The notes under the pieces are model-generated. The model did no database searches. It saw nothing but the letters and a program-made list of their open reading frames with translations, and was not told the origin of the DNA. A DNA stretch of 12,713 bases from an uncultured Leuconostoc sp. Its GTDB lineage: Bacteria > Bacillota > Bacilli > Lactobacillales > Lactobacillaceae. The stretch is from contig NZ_CAMJRK010000042.1 in the NCBI RefSeq assembly GCF_946222815.1, positions 1 to 12,713 on the forward strand, read 5' to 3'. The stretch's first letter is position 1; each line of letters starts with the position of its first letter. Below, piece by piece: positions 1 through 6,822 of this stretch. A program made the translations under genes and the position numbers.

Positions 1-456
1 GAGACAGGTGAAATTAGCTACTTGTTGATATTTCGGATCACGTTTTTGCCATAAAGCAAAAAAATCTGCTGTAGATTTTTCTTGTAATAATGGTCGTTGT
101 CCTTCTAAAATTAATCGGCCAATTGTACTTTCCAAGTTACCATGTAAGTAGATAACCGTCGCTGGCGAATGTTGTAACACAGCTAAATTTTCTGGCCGTT
201 CTACGACACCACCACCTGTTGCAACAATGCCATTAAATGTTTGCACATCATTTAAAACTTTAGTTTCTAATTGACGGAACCCTCTTTCACCACGAGTCGC
301 AAAAATTTCAGCGATAGTTTGTCCAGCTACACGTTCAATTTCAGAATCAATATCAATAAATTTAGAATGGTGTTGCCGCGCTATTTCTTTGCCAACAGTG
401 GTTTTTCCAGCACCCATAAAACCAATAAGCATCAATGTATCTGGTTCTTTAATCAT
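1..456 (-). CDS. aroK: Shikimate kinase, C-terminus cut by window edge
   Basis: Shikimate kinase phosphorylates shikimate with ATP in the chorismate pathway, in the cytoplasm. I translated it by hand from the ATG at 454-456; the frame stays open for 152 codons to the left edge. The Walker A loop GFMGAGKTT is at residues 12-20. The D35-I-D37 pair, the F60-R61..E64 element and GGG at 81-83 are the shikimate-binding signatures. QRPLL is the usual adenine/LID arginine region. A complete enzyme has about 165-175 residues, so only a short tail is missing. It is the last visible gene of the tkt-aro operon and starts 16 bases after the tyrA stop. The ribosome site is modest (AAAGTGAG). The start fits because the Walker loop sits at the normal distance from the N-terminus. 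Confidence 0.95.
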   Translation of the reverse strand, partial: MIKEPDTLMLIGFMGAGKTTVGKEIARQHHSKFIDIDSEIERVAGQTIAEIFATRGERGFRQLETKVLNDVQTFNGIVATGGGVVERPENLAVLQHSPATVIYLHGNLESTIGRLILEGQRPLLQEKSTADFFALWQKRDPKYQQVANFTCL

Positions 457-472
457 TATTTTCTCACTTTAC

Positions 473-1315
473 TTATAAATTTTCTCTTGATTGTCGTGCA
501 TCAGAAATGAGTGCTATCAGTTTATCTTCGTCATTATTTTCGATTGCCTGTGAAAATAGGTTTAACTGTTTTATCAGTTGGGCTTGACTGTCTAATACGG
601 CTTGTTTATTACTCAGTAAAACATCTGCCCAAAGTTTAGAATCACTCGCTGCAATACGTGTTGTATCTTTAAATCCGCCAGCAACGTACTGACCAAATAT
701 TGCTGTAGGCCCTAACTGTGACGTTGCTGCATTCATTAACGCAAAAGCAACAATATGTGGCACATCACTAATCATTGCCATTAATGAATCATGTTTAACA
801 ATGTCAATGGTTATAAATTTAGTGTGCAGTGGCTTTAACACTGTTTGCAATGCGCGACTGTCACTAATAGAACTTGGCACTAAAAAGTACGTCATATGTT
901 CATATAAACGCTCATCAGCATAGGTCACGCCACTTTGATGTGTGCCAGCCATTGCGTGCCCACCAATGAATGTCATATTCATTGGTGTCAATACTTGTTC
1001 GGCAACCGCCAAAATCTCTCGTTTTGTGGATCCTGTATCAGTTATAATAACGTTTTCTTTTAATACCATTTTTGCTAATTGATGCATATTTTTTTCAATA
1101 CTAGTTACCGGTGTGGCTAAAACAATAATATCAGCTTGTGGTGCAACATCACGCAACTGATAACTCGTTGCTGCGACGAGATTATTGGCTATCGCATAGC
1201 GCAAAGACGCCGCATTAATATCCACCCCGACAACATAATTATCTGGTTGCCTATTTAAAATTTTAGCCAATGAAGCACCCATTTCACCAAGTCCCACAAT
1301 AACTATATTTATCAT
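473..1315 (-). CDS. tyrA: Prephenate dehydrogenase
   Basis: Oxidatively decarboxylates prephenate to 4-hydroxyphenylpyruvate with NAD(P), the committed step to tyrosine. The N-terminal Rossmann fold is visible as VGLGEMGASL (residues 7-16), followed by the acidic end of beta-2 (VGVDI). TDTGSTK and GGHAMAGTHQSGV are characteristic TyrA active-site segments. At 280 residues it has only the catalytic domains. The C-terminal ACT domain that makes the Bacillus type enzyme about 370 residues long is absent, so direct feedback through that domain is not expected. Its ATG overlaps the aroA stop by four bases (ATGA), which suggests translational coupling. A substrate preference for arogenate over prephenate cannot be excluded from sequence alone. 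Confidence 0.93.
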   Translation of the reverse strand: MINIVIVGLGEMGASLAKILNRQPDNYVVGVDINAASLRYAIANNLVAATSYQLRDVAPQADIIVLATPVTSIEKNMHQLAKMVLKENVIITDTGSTKREILAVAEQVLTPMNMTFIGGHAMAGTHQSGVTYADERLYEHMTYFLVPSSISDSRALQTVLKPLHTKFITIDIVKHDSLMAMISDVPHIVAFALMNAATSQLGPTAIFGQYVAGGFKDTTRIAASDSKLWADVLLSNKQAVLDSQAQLIKQLNLFSQAIENNDEDKLIALISDARQSRENL

Positions 1316-2616
1316 AATGTTTCTCTCATCGTTGATGTTAAATCAGCCAAAAATCCAGGATATGATACACTCATTGCCTCTTCGCCGGTTAACATAACAT
1401 CGCCTTCAGCAATTAATGCAGCGATAGCATTCATCATACCAATACGATGATCACCATGCGAATCAAGCATGACAGACCCCTGTAATGCGCGCAAGGTTGT
1501 GCCACCATGAATAATCATACCGTCCTCTTTTTCTTCAATATCAGCACCGAGTTTTGTCAGTTCACTGATTACCGTTGCAATACGATCTGTCTCTTTTACC
1601 CGTAATTCCGCAGCGCCACTAATCACAGTATCTCCCAGTGCTTGTGTTGCAGCTAATGCCAAAATCGGCAACTCGTCAACGGCACTTGGAATGTCATCTG
1701 CCGTAATATTGATACCACGAAGAGACTGCGATTTAACGACAATGTCTGCTAACGCTTCACCGTTTGAAAGCATTGGCTCTTGCTTAATATTAGCACCCAT
1801 ACGTTCGAGTAATCTAATGACACCCACACGCGTTGGATTAACACCAACTTTTTTTAATGTTAACTCAGAATTCGGCGTAATTAATCCTGCAACCATAAAA
1901 AATGCGGCACTTGAAATATCTGAAGGTACCAGTACATGCTGCCCACGTAATTGGCGTTGTTGGCGTACAGTAATTATGCCATTATTAGTTGTAATATCGC
2001 CGCCAAATTGCCGTAACATACGTTCTGTATGATCCCTTGAAGGCCTTTTTTCAATAACAATGGTTTCACCTTCTGCCTGTATGCCAGCCAATAAAATAGC
2101 ACTTTTAACTTGAGCCGATGCAACAGGCATATCGTAGGTAATACCCTGCAAGTTATTATTTGCCAGAATAGTGCCCGGTAAAAAATTATCAGCCGTTAAA
2201 TCAAATTTTGCATGCATTAATGCTAATGGTCCTGCAACTCGGCGCAACGGCCTCTTACTCAATGATTCATCCCCGAAAAAAGGCAAATCAAAAGGCTGTT
2301 TGCTCAACAAACCCATTAAAAGGCGCGTTGATGTCCCAGAATTTCCCATATTAAGTGCATGATTCGGTTTCGTAAATTTATCCAGACCTTTCCCAATCAC
2401 TTTTATTTGTGAACCTACTTGACTCATATTAACACCAAGTTCACGAAATACAGTCATTGTGCGCAGCACATCATCTGACATTAAAAAATTGTCAATGCGT
2501 GTTTCCCCATTTGCAATAGCCCCAAACATTAATGCGCGGTGTGAAATTGATTTGTCCCCTGGCACGGTAATTTCACCATGCAGACCTGATTTTGGTGCTT
2601 TGATAAGTTTGATCAT
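1312..2616 (-). CDS. aroA: 5-enolpyruvylshikimate-3-phosphate synthase (EPSPS)
   Basis: Transfers the enolpyruvyl group of PEP to shikimate-3-phosphate, the penultimate step to chorismate. The 434-residue length is normal. PGDKSISHRA (19-28) carries the Lys-Ser...Arg substrate-binding residues. GNSGTSTRLL (91-100) is the PEP loop in its Gram-positive (class II-like) form rather than the enteric GNAGTAMR form. Further signatures are RPSRDHTERML, the catalytic Asp segment SAVDELP near residue 313, LRVKETDRI and GDHRIGM. The start ATG lies 45 bases after the aroC stop, with an AAAAAGG ribosome site about 11 bases upstream. The tail overlaps tyrA. Confidence 0.96.
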   Translation of the reverse strand: MIKLIKAPKSGLHGEITVPGDKSISHRALMFGAIANGETRIDNFLMSDDVLRTMTVFRELGVNMSQVGSQIKVIGKGLDKFTKPNHALNMGNSGTSTRLLMGLLSKQPFDLPFFGDESLSKRPLRRVAGPLALMHAKFDLTADNFLPGTILANNNLQGITYDMPVASAQVKSAILLAGIQAEGETIVIEKRPSRDHTERMLRQFGGDITTNNGIITVRQQRQLRGQHVLVPSDISSAAFFMVAGLITPNSELTLKKVGVNPTRVGVIRLLERMGANIKQEPMLSNGEALADIVVKSQSLRGINITADDIPSAVDELPILALAATQALGDTVISGAAELRVKETDRIATVISELTKLGADIEEKEDGMIIHGGTTLRALQGSVMLDSHGDHRIGMMNAIAALIAEGDVMLTGEEAMSVSYPGFLADLTSTMRETL

Positions 2617-2661
2617 AAGTACTCTGCCTTTTTAAGTATGTACGCAGCCGAAGCTACTGAG

Positions 2662-3840
2662 TTAGAATGTCCGAATTTCTTCACGGTATGCTGCCACCTG
2701 TTCTTTCATACGTTCAATATTATCCGCATCAAATTTATCCAAAACAGCTATCGCGAGTTCAATAGCTACCATAGACTCAGCAATAACCGCTGCTGCTGTC
2801 ACTGCAGTTGTATCTGAACGTTCAATAGAAGCTTTATGCTCTTGATGTGTGTCAATATCAACTGACTTCATTGGCCTATACAAGGTAGGAATTGGCTTCA
2901 CGACACCACGAACAGTAATTGCTTCACCAGTTGTCATGCCACCTTCGAAACCACCTAAATTATCAGTTCCACGATAAAAACCTTTTTCTGAATCCCAAAA
3001 AATTTCGTCCATAATTTGATCGCCATATTTTTCGGAATTATCAAAGCCACCGCCAAATTGCACCCCTTTGAAAGCGTTGATGCCAACAATTGCACGCGCA
3101 ATCTTACCATCTAATTTCTCATCAGCTGATACATATGATCCAAGCCCAACAGGCATACCCGTGGCAATAACTTGTACCTGACCGCCAACTGTATTGGCAT
3201 CACGTTTCGTCTTGTCAATCACTTGACGAATAGCTTCATCAGCTTCAGCTGTTAAAGCTCGCGTGGCAAAACCTTCAGTCACCGAACGTAGTTCTTGCAA
3301 ATTTTTATATTGTGTTAAGACATTTAAATCTGACTTTGCAGGTCCCACATTAACAACGAATCCGTGAACATCAACGTTAATTTCTTGTAATAATTTTTTT
3401 GCTACTGCGCCTACAGCAACACGCATGGTTGTTTCGCGAGCTGATGAACGTTCCAAAACGTTGCGCAAATCATCGTGATGACGATATTTCATGCCACCTA
3501 CTAAATCAGCATGTCCAGGACGTGGTCGCAAAACCTTACGCAGCGTATTTTCTGGTGTTGCAGGGTCATTAGGGGCCATGATGTTTGACCAACTATTGTG
3601 ATCATCATTGTGTACATTTAATGTTATGGGTGATCCTAGTGTTGTTTGATGCCGCACACCAGTTAAAAAAGTGACCGTATCTGTTTCAATCTGTTGACGT
3701 TCGCCACGACCATAACCATGCTGACGACGTGCGAGTTCTTTATTGATGTCTTCTTGAGTAATGTGTAGTCCTGCTGGCACACCCTCAATGATTGCAATTT
3801 CTTCTGGTCCATGGCTCTCGCCAGCTGTTGTATAGCGCAT
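2662..3840 (-). CDS. aroC: Chorismate synthase
   Basis: Eliminates phosphate from EPSP to form chorismate, using reduced FMN as cofactor. The N-terminus MRYTTAGESHGPEE contains the family signature with His10. The segment RPRPGHADL followed by YRHHDDLRNVLERSSARETTMRV is the second and third chorismate synthase signature, and the length of 392 residues is typical of Firmicutes. An in-frame stop lies a few codons upstream, so the ATG at 3838-3840 is the first possible ATG start. No Shine-Dalgarno lies directly in front of it. An AAAGGA at 3885-3890 is about 45 bases away, but a 9-bp hairpin between it and the ATG may bring it to a working distance (separate entry). Confidence 0.96.
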   Translation of the reverse strand: MRYTTAGESHGPEEIAIIEGVPAGLHITQEDINKELARRQHGYGRGERQQIETDTVTFLTGVRHQTTLGSPITLNVHNDDHNSWSNIMAPNDPATPENTLRKVLRPRPGHADLVGGMKYRHHDDLRNVLERSSARETTMRVAVGAVAKKLLQEINVDVHGFVVNVGPAKSDLNVLTQYKNLQELRSVTEGFATRALTAEADEAIRQVIDKTKRDANTVGGQVQVIATGMPVGLGSYVSADEKLDGKIARAIVGINAFKGVQFGGGFDNSEKYGDQIMDEIFWDSEKGFYRGTDNLGGFEGGMTTGEAITVRGVVKPIPTLYRPMKSVDIDTHQEHKASIERSDTTAVTAAAVIAESMVAIELAIAVLDKFDADNIERMKEQVAAYREEIRTF

Positions 3841-3850
3841 AATTAATTAT

Positions 3851-3890
3851 TGTATGAGATGTACAATCACTGTCTCTCACACATTCCTTT
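3851..3890 (-). promoter_or_regulatory. Possible hairpin-bridged ribosome binding site of aroC
   Basis: The 57-base aroB-aroC gap has AAAGGA at 3885-3890. It is followed by a 9-bp hairpin, arms 3875-3883 (TGTGTGAGA) and 3851-3859 (TCTCATACA), with one G-U pair and a 15-base loop. Then comes ATAATTAATT and the aroC ATG. Folding out the hairpin leaves 11 bases between AAAGGA and the ATG, within a workable range. No other ribosome site is seen near the start. The bridging function is inferred. Confidence 0.45.
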
Positions 3891-3897
3891 CAGATTT

Positions 3898-4959
3898 TTA
3901 TTTAATAAACGTCGGCATATCTGCCAATGATTTTTGGACAATAACAGGATGACCAATTTTTTTGAGTGCAACAAGGTTTAAAATACCCCCACGATTTTTT
4001 TTATCATTGATCAAATGGTCAAAAAATTCAGACGTACCGATTAAATTTGAGCTTGTTGGCAACCCTACCGCTTCTAACCGTGCTTTGAGAGCAACAGCCA
4101 AAGTATTAGGTGACACACCATCACGAGCCATACGTTCAGTCATCGCTATCATACCAATAGCCACCGCCTCACCATGTCGCAATTGCCCATGTGCTAATAA
4201 CTCAATTGCATGTCCTATTGTGTGACCAAAATTAAGATATTGTCGTTGCCCTGATTCTTTCTCATCCTGCATCACAATTTTTGCTTTATAGGCAACGGCG
4301 CGTTGCGACAGTTCCTGTGCATGCACGCGAATGTCATGGATTGATTTTATGGTGCCAGTGAAGTCGAAGAACTCTTGACTATCCAGTGCAGAAGTCTTAA
4401 CAACTTCACCATAACCTTCTACTAAATCACGATCAGTTAGCGTGTCCAAATAAGTGCAATCAACCAAAACTAAATCTGGTTGGTAAAATGTGCCCGCAAT
4501 ATTTTTTGTATCACCCAAATTAACAGCCGTTTTGCCACCAACTGACGAATCAACTTGTGCGGTAAGCGATGTCGCAATTTGAATAAAGTTAATGCCTCGC
4601 ATATAAAGAGAGGCCACAACACCACCCAAATCACCAATAACACCACCACCTAAAGCGATTAGGCCATCCTCTCTAGTAAATCCTGCTTTAGCCATTTTGG
4701 CAATCAATTCACCAGCCACGGTTAATGATTTAGATTGTTCACCAGCAGGTACCTGCAAGGGTAAAACATCAAATCCTACAGCTTCAAGTTGCTGCTGTGT
4801 TGTCCTCAAGTACAGCGGCCCAACATTGCTGTCAGTCAACAAAACGATTTTACGAAGTGACCAAACAGACAAAATTTCTGACCCGATTTGAGTATGTGCT
4901 GTGTTATTAATTTTAACGTCATACGCTTTTTGATCAAAAGATACATGTATGGTTGCCAT
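3898..4959 (-). CDS. aroB: 3-dehydroquinate synthase
   Basis: Converts DAHP to 3-dehydroquinate using NAD and a divalent metal, the second step of the shikimate pathway. The 353-residue sequence has the NAD-binding glycine run GGGVIGDLGGVVAS, the PAGEQSK segment, and SLTAQVDSSVGGKTAVN for substrate and cofactor binding. EGYGEVVK, FGHTIGHAIE and HGEAVAIGM supply the Glu/His/His metal ligands. It starts at an ATG with a good AAAGGA ribosome site, 22 bases after the DAHP synthase stop. All catalytic signatures are intact. It lies between the enzyme making its substrate and later pathway genes. Confidence 0.97.
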   Translation of the reverse strand: MATIHVSFDQKAYDVKINNTAHTQIGSEILSVWSLRKIVLLTDSNVGPLYLRTTQQQLEAVGFDVLPLQVPAGEQSKSLTVAGELIAKMAKAGFTREDGLIALGGGVIGDLGGVVASLYMRGINFIQIATSLTAQVDSSVGGKTAVNLGDTKNIAGTFYQPDLVLVDCTYLDTLTDRDLVEGYGEVVKTSALDSQEFFDFTGTIKSIHDIRVHAQELSQRAVAYKAKIVMQDEKESGQRQYLNFGHTIGHAIELLAHGQLRHGEAVAIGMIAMTERMARDGVSPNTLAVALKARLEAVGLPTSSNLIGTSEFFDHLINDKKNRGGILNLVALKKIGHPVIVQKSLADMPTFIK

Positions 4960-4981
4960 AACTATCCTTTCTAACTAATCA

Positions 4982-5992
4982 TTAATTTTCTGAGTTATCG
5001 TGCACAACAATATCATGAATTTTTCTCGCTTTATCAGCAAGTTGAGAAAATGCGTCTGGCGTCAATGCTTGTGCCCCATCTACAAACGCATGTACAGGAT
5101 CATCATGTATTTCCGTCATAAGTCCTTGACTACCAGCCGCAGTAGCAGCCAACGCCAATGGTGTCACAAATTTTGCGATACCAGCTGCATGTGATGCATC
5201 CGCAATAACTGGATAGTGTGTCAAACTCTGTAAAACAGGAATAGCTGAAACATCAATCGTATTTCGCGTGTACTTATTATCATACGTTCGAATACCACGT
5301 TCCATGAGTATAATTTGTGTATTACCACCTGCGGCAATATATTCTGCGGCATTTAATAAATCGTCAATCGTTGCAGACATGCCACGCTTTAGGACAACTG
5401 GCTTGCGCTTTTGTCCTAGCATCTTCAACAAAGCAAAATTTTGCATATTGCGCGTGCCAACCTGAAAAATATCAGTATAGGCGTCAACTAAATCAACATC
5501 TCGTGTATCTAAAATTTCAGTAATCATGTCCATACCAAGTGCATCAGCAGCTGCACGATGGGCTTTCAATCCTACTTCACCATTACCTTGAAAAGAGTAA
5601 GGTGAGGTACGTGGTTTAAAAGCGCCACCACGTAAAATAGTTGCACCCGCAGCTTTAACTTGTCGTCCCATTTCAAGCACATGTTCTGGACTTTCAATTG
5701 AATCAGGTCCTGCCATAAAAACGAAATGGTTGCCACCGATAACTGAATGGTTAGTCTTTATGATTGTATCACTTGGGTGAAAATCACGAGATGAAACAAT
5801 TGCCGAATGGTGATTTGTGATTATTTCAACAACATCTTGTGATATTTCACTCAAAGTAGTTTCGGACAGATTTTTAACCCCTGCCAAAGCTACCCGATTA
5901 TCCTGTACAAACACCGGTTTAATAGGGTTATTAGTATCTAATTTTTTGGCGATTTCTCGTGCCTTATCGTTACTTTTTGTAATTAAAATCAT
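4982..5992 (-). CDS. aroF: DAHP synthase with N-terminal regulatory-type domain; Cys-to-Asp in a metal motif
   Basis: Condenses PEP and erythrose-4-phosphate to DAHP, the entry step to aromatic amino acids. The 336 residues split into about 90 residues resembling the ferredoxin-like regulatory domain of the Thermotoga-type (I-beta) enzyme and a TIM-barrel. The barrel shows LRGGAFKPRTSPYSFQG, VVLKRG, DASHAAG (metal His) and LMTEIHDDP (metal Glu and Asp). The normal AGPC(S/A) motif reads AGPDSIES, with Asp97 (codon GAT at 5702-5704) in place of the metal-binding Cys. The other ligands are kept, so the protein is probably active with altered metal use, but this is inferred. The start is one base from the aroE stop and has AAGGA about eight bases upstream. 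The symbol could equally be aroG or aroA(G). Confidence 0.93.
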   Translation of the reverse strand: MILITKSNDKAREIAKKLDTNNPIKPVFVQDNRVALAGVKNLSETTLSEISQDVVEIITNHHSAIVSSRDFHPSDTIIKTNHSVIGGNHFVFMAGPDSIESPEHVLEMGRQVKAAGATILRGGAFKPRTSPYSFQGNGEVGLKAHRAAADALGMDMITEILDTRDVDLVDAYTDIFQVGTRNMQNFALLKMLGQKRKPVVLKRGMSATIDDLLNAAEYIAAGGNTQIILMERGIRTYDNKYTRNTIDVSAIPVLQSLTHYPVIADASHAAGIAKFVTPLALAATAAGSQGLMTEIHDDPVHAFVDGAQALTPDAFSQLADKARKIHDIVVHDNSEN

Positions 5993-5993
5993 T

Positions 5994-6821
5994 TTATTTT
6001 CCTTCTATGGCTTGTGCCATTAACTGCCGATCAGCAGGTTGATTGAACCAAAATTCAAAACTTAATGCGCCCTGACCAACTAACATTGGTAAGCCATTTT
6101 GTGTGAGCAATCGATGCTTACTGGCTGCTTTTAATAACCCAGTTTGTTGATTACGATAAACCATATCGACTACCAATGCATGTTGTGGCAGCAAACTGAC
6201 TTGATAATCTGTTAATAATGTTCTAGCATCGTTCATGCCCACCGTTGTTGCATTAATTAATAAATCCGCTTGCTTTAAGACATTTGTGAGAGCCTGATTA
6301 TCAGATAAATCTGCTAATTGTCCAATACCCTGACTAAGATACGCAATAACGGTTTCACGTTGAGACCACCCTGAATGTGGCCGATTAAAAGCCGTCAAAT
6401 GACGAACCCCATAATGTTTCGCTTCTGCAATAACAGCTCTTGCTGCACCACCGGTCCCGAGGATCACAACATTTTCATGTGGTTGATTAGGGTTCATACT
6501 TTGCCAAAATCCGTCACCATCAGTACTTGTCCCAATCAAACGACCATTAACATTTTTGACCGTATTTACCGCCTGTAATCGGTTTGCTGATGGTGTTAAC
6601 TCATCTAAATATTGGATAATATCTGTTTTATATGGCGTAGAAACATTAAATCCACCACAATTTAAAAGTTTTAATCCTTTGATAGTCGCCGCTAAATTTT
6701 GTGGTTGAACATCAAAATTATGATAATACGCATCAATATGTCGTTTAAAAATCATTTCATTTTGCATAGCAGGTGATTTTGAATGTCCTGCTGGGTGTGC
6801 TATTAAACCGTATATCGCCAT
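5994..6821 (-). CDS. aroE: Shikimate dehydrogenase
   Basis: Reduces 3-dehydroshikimate to shikimate with NADPH. I choose the ATG at 6819-6821, giving 275 residues. It is preceded at seven bases by GGAG, and the protein then begins MAIYGLIAHPAGHSKSP as the family does. A longer frame from 6863 would add 14 residues unlike the family and overlap tkt. The shikimate site is visible as GHSKSP and NVSTPYKTD (catalytic Lys). STDGDGF corresponds to the usual NTDG region. VVILGTGGAARAV is the dinucleotide loop, NATTVGM follows, and QGALSFEFWF is the C-terminal Gln segment. It starts one base after the tkt stop, so the two are tightly coupled. Confidence 0.95.
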   Translation of the reverse strand: MAIYGLIAHPAGHSKSPAMQNEMIFKRHIDAYYHNFDVQPQNLAATIKGLKLLNCGGFNVSTPYKTDIIQYLDELTPSANRLQAVNTVKNVNGRLIGTSTDGDGFWQSMNPNQPHENVVILGTGGAARAVIAEAKHYGVRHLTAFNRPHSGWSQRETVIAYLSQGIGQLADLSDNQALTNVLKQADLLINATTVGMNDARTLLTDYQVSLLPQHALVVDMVYRNQQTGLLKAASKHRLLTQNGLPMLVGQGALSFEFWFNQPADRQLMAQAIEGK

Positions 6822-6822
6822 T

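Noticed and set aside
271..510. Plus-strand frame of 79 codons over aroK/tyrA
   Set aside because: Antisense to clear shikimate kinase and TyrA coding sequence; no supporting motif.
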